DNA of 64,000 nucleotides from Xestospongia muta. Its lineage: Eukaryota; Porifera; Demospongiae; Haplosclerida; Petrosiidae. Where the stretch lies: positions 2,046,001 through 2,110,000 of the forward strand of contig OY848930.1 of assembly GCA_963693285.1 (NCBI GenBank). Reading direction: 5' to 3'. Shown in pieces: positions 45,118 through 56,700 of the stretch. The stretch's first letter is position 1, and each line of letters starts with the position of its first letter. Under the pieces are notes generated by a model, which was given only the letters and a program-made list of their open reading frames with translations, ran no database searches and had not been told where the DNA came from. The translations under genes and the position numbers were made by a program.

Positions 45118-48100
45118 GTCCAAGTGGGAACAAATCGTACAGGAGGGCGAGAGGCCCTTCCACTCCTCCTGCTTGATACAGTCCTAGTACACTCCAATGG
45201 TTCTTGGTCATTTGCTGTTTCTGTTTGACTCTCCAAATCTTGATGACGTCCTGTGTTTCTATCAACCGTTGGATATATTTCGATCTCTACTGGATCTTCC
45301 TCTTGTAGGTTTGTTGTGGGTTCTGGTATTGGCCTTAGGTGGTATCTGTTCCTGTTGTATGTTACTCCATTCTGTGATTGAATCATATATGACCTTTCTC
45401 CTGTCTTTTTCTTAATGAATCCTTCTTCCTTTCTATCCACTATCCAAACAGGATCATTCTGACATAAAGTATTCAGTGGTCTTGCTCTGTGTCTCCTATC
45501 AAAGTTTTCTTTTTGTTTTTGTTTGTATTGCCTATCTCGATTGGAGATAATGAAATGTTGGACAACTCTCAGTTGAAGTTGATTAGTGGTCAGAGGCAGT
45601 GTTGTGCGTAACCGCCTACTCATTAGTAGTTCTGCTGGACTATGCCCAATACCAGGAAGTGGTGTACTGCGATATGTTAGCAATGCCAGGTAAGGGTCCT
45701 TGGAGGTTTTAAGTAATCCTTTGATTGTCTTGACTGCTCTCTCTGCTTCTCCATTCCCTTGTGGATGATATGGGCTGGAGGTGTGATGTATGAAGTCATA
45801 CGTGTTAGCAAACTCCTTAAACTGATATGACACGAACTGTGGTCCATTATCAGATATTACACATTCTGGTATGCCATGATGGGCAAATATTGATTTAATG
45901 TGACGTATGACTTCTCCTGCTGATTCGTTGTTGAGGTTAGCAATTTCTATATAACGAGAATAATAATCTATTACTATCAGACACATCCTACCTTCCCACT
46001 GGAATAAGTCCATGCCCACTTGATTCCATGGGTATCTTGGCAACTCTGTTGATTTAAAGGGTTCCATTCTCTGAACTAGTTCTTTGCAGCACACTGGACA
46101 CTTTTGGATAAGATGTTCTATCTGACTTAATAAGTTTAGCCACCACACCGATTCTCTTGCTCGTAGTCTGCATTTAGTGATTCCTTGGTGACCTTCATGT
46201 AGTCGGTGTAAAATATCTTGTTGCAATTCAACTGGAATGACTATTCTATTACCTCTCATTAACAATCCATCTTTGACAGAAAGTTCTGATGACACTGTTA
46301 TGTATGGTTTGAGCATGCTTGGACATTTTGTCCTTGTTGGCCATCCATTCCTACAAAACTCTGCAAATTTTCTACAAATTACATCTTCCTCTTGTTTTTG
46401 TCGAATTTGAACCAGTCTGTGTTCAGTGGCTGGAAGTGTACTTATTACCTGCTCTACAAACACTTCCACCTCTTGTTGAAATTGCTCATCTCTTTCTGTT
46501 GGTATCGAATAAGGTGCCCGAGAGAGAGCATCTGCTATAGTGAGGTCCTTTCCTGGAACGTGCGAGATGGTGAAACTAAACCTCATTAGTCTGAGCCTAA
46601 ATCTTTGTACCCGCGATGGCAAACTCTCCAAACTCTTTGTGCTCAGGATTGGAATGAAGGGCTTATGGTCTGTAACCACGTGAAAATGAAGTCCTACGAG
46701 ATTGTCGGAAAGGCGTTCACACGCCTAGGTAAGAGCCAAAGCCTCCTTTTCAATCTGAGTATACCGTTGTTCCTTGGGGGACAATGCTCTTGAGATATAG
46801 GCGACAGGTCGGTATTCTCCTCTTGGTTGTTGCTGAGTTAGCACTGCTCCCAGCCCAAATGATAGCGCATTAGCTGATAGTTCTGTAGGATGGTTTGGAT
46901 CATATAATGCTAGAACAGGAGTGGTGCAAACAGATGTCTTAATATCCTGGAATGCTTTTGATTGTTGGTGGCCCCAGTACCACTGGTTGCGTTTGTTAAG
47001 CAGCTCTCTGAGTGGTTGAGTCCTATCAGCTAACTTATCTGTAAATTTACTAAGCTGATTCACGATTCCGAGAAAACGTCGTAGTTCCGATATGTCTGTT
47101 GGTTGTTTGAAGTTCCGGACTGCCAGTACTTTCTCTGGGTCTGGAGACACTCCTGAACTGTCTATCACTTGTCCTAGGAATTTAATCTGTCTCTGAGAGA
47201 ATATACATTTGTCTTTGTTTAGTGTCAGTCCAGCCTCCCTCAATTTCTGAAGCACATTCCGAAGATTTTGATCATGTTCTTCTTGAGACTTCCCATTTAT
47301 TAAAATGTCATTTGCTTGGCATACCACTCCTCCTAGACCACTCAGTATTGTTGACATGCGATGTTGGAAATGCTCAGGTGCTGAGGTGATGCCAAAGGGA
47401 AGGTGATTGAAGCGAAACCTTCCAAAGGGTGTGATAAAGGTGGTCAATAGTGATGATTTAGTGTCTAATGGGATTTGCCAAAACCCCGAATTCGCATCCA
47501 GTTTTGTGAAGACCCGAGCTCCTCCCAACTGTCCAAGTGTTTGTTCCACTGATGGCAATAAGTGTCGTTCTCTTTTCACATTCTCATTCAGTTTGGTCAT
47601 GTCTACACAAATGCGCACGCTACCATTATTTTTGGGGACTACTAACATCCCTGCACACCAGTCTGTGGGCTCAATGACAGGTGATATGACTCCTATTTCC
47701 TCCATTCTCAGCAATTCCTGCTTCACTTTGGGCAATAATGGTATCGCCACTCGTCAAGGTACTGATAATGTATAAGGATGTGCCCCCTCTCTTAATTGTA
47801 TAACATGTTCTCCTTCCAACTTCCCCAACCCACAAAACAGGGTTGGAAACTCTTTCACCGGGTCCAGAGTCCCATTCTCAACAACATCTAGTCGTTGGAC
47901 TAACTTAAGTCTTGTAATATCTCGGCTCCCTAACAAAGGTGTCTGAAGCTGTTTCACAACATAAATTGTCTCCTCTGTAATTCTGTCTTTATATTGCAGT
48001 GTTCCTGAGAAACAGCCAGCCGCAGGTAAAACAACTGAACTTGGCCCACAAAATTGTCTGTCTGGAGGTTGTAACTCAGTTGTATTTCTGAATTCATGAA

Positions 48101-49019
48101 GATCAGCTGACGATATCACAGTCACATCTGCTCCTGTGTCAAGTTTAAATACCATTGGTCTGCCATTAAGAGACACTAATGTTCTGCATGGCTGCTCATC
48201 TTGAGTACCTTCATGGACCACCCCTAGAAAGGCTGTATCTACCTCTGCTGTTTCGTCTGTCTGTATTTCTTTTATTTGTGATGTCAATGTCAGACATACT
48301 GCCTGATAATGGCATTTACGGTGACACCTATGGCAAGTTGCACACAGAGCTGGGCACTTGTGTCGTTCCTGGTAATCTTTTCTTCCACATTTCCTACACT
48401 GTATTCTGTTAGCTTTTCTGTCCGATGATTTCTGTGACACTATGTCGATACGTGTTTCCTCTTGAAACTTTTTTCTCAGTATCTTTTGTTGTTGTTTTAT
48501 GGCTTCTCTTTCTCTAGCTGCTTCTGTAGCTTTTGATAGTGTTAGCTCTGAATCCATTTGTAGCTTTTCTGATAGTGCCAGATCATTCAGACCTACGACA
48601 ATCCTATCCCGAATCATCTCTTCTCGCAATACTCCGAAATTACAATGCTCTGCTAACCCGTGCAACGCCGTAATAAAGCTGTCAACTGTCTCCCCTTCTC
48701 TCTGGTATCTCTTGTTAAATTTTGCGCGTTCAAATATAACGTTTCAACGTTTTATGAAGTAGGACTCAAATTTTCCCTTGACCATCTCGTATACCTTCTT
48801 CTCCTGCTCCGTCATTCCAAAAGAAGCTAAAATATTGTCTGCTTCATCTCCCATTGAGTACACGAGTGTGTTTACTTGGTTCTCTTCTGACTTGCTAGCC
48901 AGGCCAGATGCTTGCCTGAATCTTTCGAAACGGCGAATCCATTTAGGCCAGTTTTCTGGGTAATGTATATAAAAACTTTCAGGCGCAGTAACTTGAAAAG
49001 TAGCCATCGCTGCCACCAT
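45114..49019 (-). pseudogene. G4 gag-pol in a single frame with three nonsense codons
   Basis: One frame of 1302 codons runs from the ATG formed at the LTR/primer-site junction (49019; alternative Met at MATFQV) to the stop at 45114, with no indel. Stops are TGA at 48744-48746, TGA at 47754-47756 and TAG at 46725-46727. Domains in order: gag; cysteine-rich knuckles (CRKCGRKDYQERHKC); protease FKLDTGADVTVIS (intact); RT, with VVCQANDILI where YxDD is expected (first Asp lost); RNase H LSANALSFGLGAVL (DAS to NAL, catalytic Asp lost); HHCC finger (HEGHQG...CPVCC); integrase with all three acidic residues (GMDLF, ISDNGPQF, GNGEAERAVK). The element is dead in RT but integrase and protease look complete. 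Confidence 0.92.
49004..49018 (-). other. Primer-binding site of G4
   Basis: Minus strand TGGTGGCAGCGATGG immediately follows the 5' LTR. The start TGG fits a tRNA 3' CCA. tRNA not assigned. Confidence 0.7.
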
Positions 49020-49192
49020 GTACGATTAGGAAGGATTTCTCTCAACCAAAGATTATCATGAGCAGAAAAACAAAGAACACGAGGTCTCTCCTTTCTCACG
49101 TGACCTCGTATAGTTACATTGATATACAATACATAAATACATAAACACAACATTAATATTATTACAGTTCGTAAACCGATACTAACACTACA
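49019..49192 (-). repeat. 5' LTR of G4
   Basis: 174 bp, same length as the 3' LTR; contains ATACAATACATAAATACATA-type AT-rich promoter-like sequence. Confidence 0.92.
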
Positions 49193-50690
49193 GTAACGAG
49201 GCCAACTCATACTTGAACATTTGACTGACTTATTGACTTCAGGAAGAGTAACTCCATCACTTAAAAAATTAGTATGAAGAAAAACGTATGTTGCTGCATC
49301 AGGAGATAATGTTTGTAGTGTTGGAAGCATATCGGTAATTTTAAAGTAACTCTTATTTTGCGGAATAATAAATTCATCCATATCCATCAAAGCTAGGTAC
49401 TTCACATGATACAAGTTATGATAAATGCAATCATTTATTAACAAAAATTGACCCCAAAACACATCAGTTCCAGACAATGCAGTTGACTTTAACTTCCATT
49501 CTAATATCTCCACTAAACCTTCATTGATGTATGGTTTCATGATTTCATAGAAGATTTCTGGAACATCCTGAAAATAAATAGTAAAGATTTCTGCACCCAG
49601 TACTAAGTAAAGTTCTATCCAATCGATCAATATTTGTGGATCTTTAATATCATAGATAGATTTATGTAAACACACACCGAATGTATAAGTCTTCTTTGGA
49701 TTATCGTCTTGGATTGGAATTGGACTTGTCAAGCTATTACATTGACTATCGGTTGAAATTCTAACTTTCCTTGGTTTGTCTGTCAATATCTTTGATTTTG
49801 TTCTAAGAATATATGATATCCAATATAAATTAACGTTTTTTTGACTATATCCCACTTTTTTCTGATAGTTTAGTTTAGTACAAAGTATTTGACTGTCATC
49901 ACAATGTATCTGCGCATATAGTTCAGGTAATTTATTCTTCACTTTTATGTTCTGCACACTGATAAAAACAATGCCTATGTCAGACTTATCAGTTGTATCA
50001 TAGTAAGCACGATTTCTAATCTATAAATGAAAGAAAGTGACACAATAATTAACATGTGCATCAATAATTAGGTATACTATTAATGATAATCATACTTTAT
50101 ATTTATGACATATTTTGAAAGTACCACCTCTATTTCTGTGAACTTTCAATACTATAGAATGCAAGAGCCATTGCGAGTTCCCAGCTAATTTCCCATTATC
50201 ATTTTAGTCATATAATAATCAATTATTCTTCAGAAATAAGATGTGTTTTTAGAAAATCTCTATAAGATATTCACAATTGTATTAAGCAAATTGTTGACAA
50301 GATGAATATCATGCATGCAGTAGCAGTGCCTATATATAGATAGCTTGGATTGAAATGTATTAGCAGAAAGCACAAAATATCTCACCCAAAACACATCAGA
50401 ATATCTCAAAACTTATTCGTCTTCCTCCCTATCATAATGTCCATGTTTTGACTGATTTATAGGCTAAAGCAATGTTTCTATGCATTTTAGTAGAAGTTAG
50501 TAAAAAGCTGACGAATTGTTCATGCTTCATCCTTTACCAAAAACAATAACTCAAAAAATAAAAGATTTGCCAACGTTATCGTAGGTGCTGCTCAATTTGA
50601 AATGAACTGTCCATTTTGTACCTTACATTTGAGTTCTTTTGAAACAAAATCAAAGAATTTCAGTAGTTTACTATAAAGAACTACTCTTAT

Positions 50691-50874
50691 CAGCGCTTCT
50701 TGGTATAACTTGACTGATGATTTAACAACTTCTCCTATGATGACATCATTATGTGTCATAGAATTAATAATGTTAGGGTTAGTTATGGTTTAGGTGATGT
50801 CATCATATATGATGACATCAGTTGTGTCATTTCATTATGATGTTATCATAGTCAAGTTACACCAAGAGCCACCC
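50691..50874. mobile_element. 184-bp hAT-type MITE (copy b)
   Basis: Perfect 8-bp target duplications ACTCTTAT at 50683-50690 and 50875-50882. Ends CAGCGCTTCTTGGTATAACT and, inverted, GGGTGGCTCTTGGTGTAACT; CAG-type ends with 8-bp duplications fit hAT. Confidence 0.85.
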
Positions 50875-50906
50875 ACTCTTATAGAAGCCATTTTTCTTAT
50901 GAATAA

Positions 50907-50984
50907 TTAACCCTTTCCGCGCCAACAACGCATTTATGCGTTAATAATTGATTGTTCACCAGCGCCGAATACGCATTTATGCGT
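50907..50984. repeat. TTAACCCTTT end with two palindromic repeats
   Basis: TTAACCCTTTCCGCGCC at 50907 looks like a piggyBac-type terminus. It is followed by two copies of a palindrome (AACGCATTTATGCGTT at 50927-50942 and ACGCATTTATGCGT at 50971-50984), each preceded by GCGCC. The paralogous site near 23400 lacks this block. No matching right end found. Confidence 0.45.
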
Positions 50985-51855
50985 TTCGTGTATATAATAT
51001 CTCGTACGTTGATCGATTTACCCAGAAACTTCAGTACTTCACAGAACATGACCTTTTTTTACAATTTTACTTTAATAAGCCAATTTTACAATTTTACTTT
51101 AATTTTCCTCCTTGTTGATGGAACCATTCCAAGTTTCCAGCTAATGTTCTGTTATCATTTGGTCATATAATCATTATTTCTTCATCACAATATGTAAGAA
51201 TTGTTTTCTATTGGCTATCAAACACTTACATTTGAAAATTAAGCAATCAAGTAAATAAATATATACTATCAAAAATCTATACTATTGTACAGAAGTATTA
51301 TTTAATTAAGCAAATACAGAAAAGAAACAGTAAGATAATTAATAAATGTAAGAGGAAAGAAGTTTAACCTGAACTAAGCATCCCTTTAAATAAACACATT
51401 TATTTTTAAAAAATAAACATTTTTTTTAAAAAAGAAGTAAATACAGGGATAGCTAATATCAGTCCAATACAAAGAATGTAAATAAGGTTGTAGGGATGGC
51501 ATTGCAATTGCATCATTCCTACATAATAGGCACAGCCACAAAATGCAACAATATTTATGTCACTGATATTGTTTATGTAATTTAGAGATATAATTGGTGA
51601 ATTTCCCTAACTGCTTGTGCCACCTGTGCTATTAGGGATGGCATTTATATTAGATTGATATTATCTATCACTACATTTACTTCATTTTTTATAAAATGTT
51701 TTAATTTACTTGTTATTATATTAACTGATAGTAAGGTTGAGTGGTATTACAATAATTAGTAGAATCTTTAAAATGGAAACGATATATTGTCACATTTTTA
51801 TAATACAGCATTACAATTAATTAATTGACCATTAATAACCACATGGATTGTTCAG

Positions 51856-52400
51856 ATGGCTGCCAGCAACAGTGTTGAGATAGAACAGGATCAAGAAGCC
51901 CCTTTGGATGACAAAAATGTTCGAACTGTTCGTCTAGCTGAGAAAAAAAATACATCTGTAAAGTATGAAAATACTTTGATCTTACAATAGATGAAAATGG
52001 TCGAGTGAAAGACACCAACACTCCAACATGTAAGTTGTGTCTGAATGACATAAATGCTGCTCATGGAAATACTACTAATTTACTCTCAAACTTCAAGAAC
52101 TACCACCCAGAGCAATATCAGGAAGTTAAACCTCTTATACTCAAAATGATAAATCACAGATTACCATTGAGGACTGTATAGTTGGAACAAAATTAATTAA
52201 TACTGGTTCATCAGAACACAAACGGATAATAAATGGTATCACTTGTTGCTTAGCTAAAGACATGCTACCTATAAGCATTGATGACAAGCATGGCTTTCAC
52301 GACATGATAAAACAGTTAAATCCTAGATATCAGCTATCCCACAAAGACTATTTCAGTTGTCATGCAATTCCTGCATTTCAGTTGTCATGCAATTTTCAAT
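51856..52400 (+). pseudogene. hAT transposase relic (ZBED type, copy b)
   Basis: ATG at 51856 opens a short N-terminus ending at a frameshift. The next frame gives a BED-finger pattern (FDLTIDENGRVKD, CKLC, NLLSNFKNYHPEQY), a stop, then SSEHKRIINGITCCLAKDML, HGFHDMIKQLNPRYQL and KDYFSCHAIPAF. These blocks are in the order of ZBED-like hAT transposases; the catalytic core and dimerisation region are absent. Confidence 0.7.
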
Positions 52401-52711
52401 ACTGCTCAAGCTTAACTGATAGTAATGTGGCTTCCAATATGCCATCAATTGCCTTAACAAAATTACAGTAATTTATACCACAAAGTATTCAGTTACAAGA
52501 ATCCATAACTGTTTATCTGGAGTAGCTGTAACATCATCATAGTCATAGTCATATGAGGGTTCAGTAATTGGTATCTATATAATTGAAGGTTACAATATGT
52601 TTCAATAAAATGTAAAATGCATTGTATCATTTTAACCAAGACCTTGGTTGGCCTTGGTTACCACAGTTTCATCAATATGACCAAAACTGACTTACTACTA
52701 AGTCTAACCTA

Positions 52712-53560
52712 ATAATTATCAGCCAATCTCTCCGATGTACTGCAATCTGAATGAATACATCTCGCTGCTGCTTCCTTTCTCAGTCAACTATAGATACCAT
52801 CAAGGGATTGAGATCTGATGATCATTGGGGACGTTTATGGGAAGAAATAAATGTGTTTGCTAAACACTAAAACATTGAGATACTTTCAAAAGATACTCGT
52901 CGTCAAAGACGTCCTCCCTCTACTCTTAATGAATATGTTGTAACAGCAGATATGATTGGCTCATGTGATGAAACAGTAAGTTCATCACTTAGCGACCACT
53001 ACAAGACTTCTGTATACTTTGCTACATTAGACGTAGTCATAGTTGAGATGAACAAGCGATTTAGTGAAAGGAATTTGACTCTAATGAAAGCAATAGATGC
53101 ACTGTGTCCGAAATCAGATAGCTTTCTCACTGTTGTCAAACTGGAACCCTTTCTTCACCAACACCGTGCTTGTCTTCCCCTTCTTGATAATTTAGAAAAT
53201 GAAATCAATACTTTCAAGAACTATTTAAGAAATCGAGCTGTTGACGATGACACTGGTTCACGAGGGTTACACGGCTTACTAGATTATATAAAGCCTGTGA
53301 AAATGGCTTTTCCGATTTCAAGTGTGTGCTTTCAAATAGCGCTGACAATTGGTACCTCCACTGCCTCCGTAGAGCGTAGTTTTTCTAGTCTTCGTAGGCT
53401 TAAAACGTACTTACGCTCGACCATGACCCAACAAAGACTCGATAGCCTAGCTCTCTTGTACATAGAGAGAGATCTTACATCCAAATTATGGAACTCTTTG
53501 GAAGATTTGGTGTTGCAGTTTGCACAGGAGCACAAAAATTTCAGGATAGTACTTCTATAA
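52712..53560 (+). pseudogene. hAT transposase C-terminal part (ZMYM1 type, copy a)
   Basis: From about 52712 the translation follows ZMYM1-like transposases (SDVLQSE, LAAASFLSQSTIDTIKGLRS, RRQRRPPSTLNEYVVTADM), with two stops before 52870. From 52952 it is open for 202 codons to a normal stop, ending in the hAT dimerisation block (ASVERSFSSLRRLKTYLRST, MTQQRLDSLALLYIERDL). Only the C-terminal third is intact. It ends about 160 bp before GT92-B exon 1, so it may abut that gene's promoter. Confidence 0.8.
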
Positions 53561-53721
53561 ACAAACTAAAACTCCACCTTTTCTTTATAATTATTTATCA
53601 TTGTAATAACTATTAATAATTATTAATAATTATTTTTAATGACCATGAAATTTAATTATGCCCTGGTAGTCTGATGACCATAGATACGCCTGAGGCGAAC
53701 CCGAACGATACCAAATAAGTC

Positions 53722-56700
53722 ATGGCCAGCTCAAAAGGAAGAACGAACGCTTTAAAAATATGTTTTATGGTGACGTGTATGATAGTATTTGTGATTACAA
53801 TACATCATTTAAGAGGCAGCAGTATACCGAAGGTGAGTGTGAACATATTGTATGAATATTTAATATAATCTTTTTATTTTGGACGTATTGTCACTATAAA
53901 TCAAAAGGAGTGTGTAAACACTGGACTGGACTGACATTTGAAATCAACCATTTTCGTGGATTTGACTAAATAAAATAGCCTTAAATAAATACTGTGGTTT
54001 CTTTTAAGACTGTGTAGACTGCTGGTACTTTCAATTCAATCTTTAGCTCTACCTAAACATAGTCTTGTGAGGCCAGACCCTTTAATTAGAGAAGAAGTGT
54101 GAATAGTCTAGTTAAACACAGTCTTGTGAGGCCAGACCCTTTTATTAGAGAGGAAGTGTGTATAGTCTACTACACATAGTACAATTGTCAAAAAGAAATT
54201 AATTAACTATGCAATGTTAACTGTGGTTTGTAATAATTATGTGTTAATTGAACATGGTCAAACCCACAACCAAGACAAAATTTTATCATCACAGCAGCAA
54301 ACAAGATAAACTACTCACTGGCTTATTAGATTATTAATTTCATACTAAATATCATATCAAATTAAGTGCTAAATTATGAAAAGTCTTTAGAACAAAAACC
54401 TGGACAACTGCAGGTTTCCGAGTTTCAAGTCTAGAAGAAATACTGACTTTGTTAGCAGTAATTAACATATAATGTTATTAGGCTACTAGATAAAACATTC
54501 TGGTTTGCTCAGGTACCTATTAACCAAACAGTGGTTCCTCAGGAATTCTGGGGAAAGAGACAATTGTACTATGCGTAGTAGATCAGACCCTTCCTCTCTA
54601 AGGAAAGGGTCTGGCCTCGCTAGACTAGCTAAAACATACATTGTTAATGCTAGAAACATTTTTGTTCTTAACACCTTTCTTATCAAATATACACGGGAAC
54701 TCTGACCTTTGTTAACTCTCACCAACACCACATAGACTATTTAGGGTGACATTTATGCACAATAATAATACCATATAATGAACTAGTTATTTCACAGATT
54801 GTTAAATACCTTGTGTGTTAAAACAATGTGATGATAAACGCAACTAGTTGGCTTTATATATATTACACAGTACTGACAGTAGTAACAATTTTTTCAGCAA
54901 ATGAACTCGGTAATAAATTTCATCACTTCTTGATTCCAAAAGGACATTCTGGGCTGAAAATTGTAATAACAGTTTATAACCACTATATAAAAATTGCAAT
55001 GCTGTCCCACATTCCATGCATTTCAATGAGTCACTAAGCTTATAGTTCCATTTTACACCTTCCTCCACCTGTCAGCTTATCAAAACGGTGGAGGGTCTAG
55101 TTCACTATACTATGTTATGTTAAGTTGTTTTAGCTATTCATAAACATTATTTGGTTTGTATGCATCCATAAAAAGTACTATAAAAAATATTATTGGTTGT
55201 AACCATTAGCTACATAAGCAAATAATACATTGAAGTGTATATATGAATCCATAGTGATTTACAGAGCTAAAGTAGTTAGCATACTAACTTGTAAGTACAA
55301 CCTATTTGGCATGCATAAGCTATATGTAATTAATTATTTCTAAGACATTCTTTCATAAAGTCATATTTCACTTAAAGGCATTGTGTTATTTTAATTGAGG
55401 CCTTTGTCACAATAGGTTCATCAATTATGATGATGTAAGCCCAATAGTGAGTTAACACAAAGTAGATGGATATTATTACAAGTTTTTTTCAACTAAACTA
55501 ACCAGTGTGCTGTTTAATTCAGTTGAGATAGTGTTTGGTCATATCTTCAATTAGTGGGCAATAAACTACAAAAATGTATTTGTTGGCTTCCAATTAACTT
55601 TATAGATATTGAGTTAGATTTGGTTTTGCTTAGTAGTAACTCAGTATTGGTCATATTGATGAAACTATGGTAACCAAGGCTTTGGTTGAAATGATACAAT
55701 CCTTCTTTAGTTTTATTAAATTATTTAACCTTGAAACTTATTGAAACGTATTGTAACTTTCAATTATATAGATACCAACTACTGAAGACCCATTTAGCTA
55801 TACTATAGCTTCTTCAGATGATCAGTTATGGATTCTTTTGACTAAATACTTTGTGGTATGAATTACTGTAATTTTGTTAAGGCAATTGATGGCACATTGG
55901 AAACCACGTTACTATCAGTTAATATAATAACAAAAAATAAAGCATTTTATATAAAATAAAGTAAATATAGGGATAGATAGCATCAATTTAATATAAATAT
56001 CATCCCTAATAGCACAGGTGGCACAAACAGTTAGGGATATTTACCAACTATCTAAATCACATAAACAATATCAGTGACATTAATATTGTTGAATTTTGTG
56101 GTTGTGCTATTATGTAGGAATAATTCGATGCCATTCCTACTACCTTATTTACATTCTTTGTATTGGACTGATATAAGCTATCCCTGTATTTACTTCTTTT
56201 CTATAAAAATGTTTATTTTTTATTTTTAGTAAATGTGTTTATTTAAAGTGGTGCTTAGTTCAGGTTAAACTTCTTTCCTCTTACATTTATTAATTATATT
56301 ACTGTTTCTTTTCTATATTTGCTTGATATTTCTGTACAATAGTATAGTTTGTTTGATAAAATATGTTTATTTACTTAATTGCAAGTGTTTTGATAGCCAA
56401 TAGAAAAGAATTCTTACATATTGTGATGAAGAAATAACAATTATTATGACTAAAATGATAACAGGTAATCAGCTGGGAACTTGGAATGGTTCCATTGACA
56501 AGGAGGAGAATTAATACAATTAAAAAATGTATATTTATACTTAATTCAATGCATCGTAGCTATACATCTATTAGCTTATCAGTAATACAATAATTATCCT
56601 TTTAATTTCTCTCCTCCTGTACGTTTCTTTCTGTTAATATTAATTATTCATTAGAAAAATGGCTTCTATAAGAGTAGTTCTTTATAGTAAACTGCTAAAA

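Larger units (their letters stand above)
44930..49192 (-). mobile_element. Ty3/Gypsy LTR retrotransposon G4, full length
   Basis: 4263 bp with two 174-bp LTRs, primer-binding site, polypurine tract and a 5-bp target duplication (GTAAC at 44925-44929 and 49193-49197). It is inserted in GT92-C exon 2; the empty site is at 21683-21687. The LTRs differ at about six positions, all C/T transitions by eye, so this is the youngest LTR element in the window. Confidence 0.95.
44644..50020 (-). pseudogene. GT92-C exon 2, split by a Gypsy insertion
   Basis: Acceptor TTTATAG before 50020. The coding part 50020-49198 is open and nearly identical to GT92-A, including the MDMDEFIIP box. It is interrupted after the SWPRY block by the 4.26-kb G4 element (44930-49192, with GTAAC duplicated). 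The C-terminal part resumes at 44929-44644 but has lost one base of an A-run near 44715, truncating the last 20 or so residues. No exon 1 on this strand is found between 50020 and 53.7 kb. It is a duplicate of 20335-24.7 kb made before the G4 insertion. Confidence 0.9.
50021..51855. other. Intron-like flank of GT92-C
   Basis: Duplicate of 22511-23.75 kb, containing the hAT MITE at 50691-50874, a piggyBac-like end with paired palindromes (50907-50984), and an inverted copy of the mariner-type MITE (about 51455-51671). No gene. Confidence 0.6.

Noticed and set aside
48872..49957. 361-codon minus-strand frame as an unusual GT92 fusion protein
   Set aside because: It reads from GT92 exon 2 straight into the G4 LTR and primer-site region in a frame different from gag; an accident of the insertion.
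54505..54705. Short protein conserved with 60222-60443
   Set aside because: Both lie across the right inverted end of the MITE and are conserved only because the 5.8-kb unit was duplicated.
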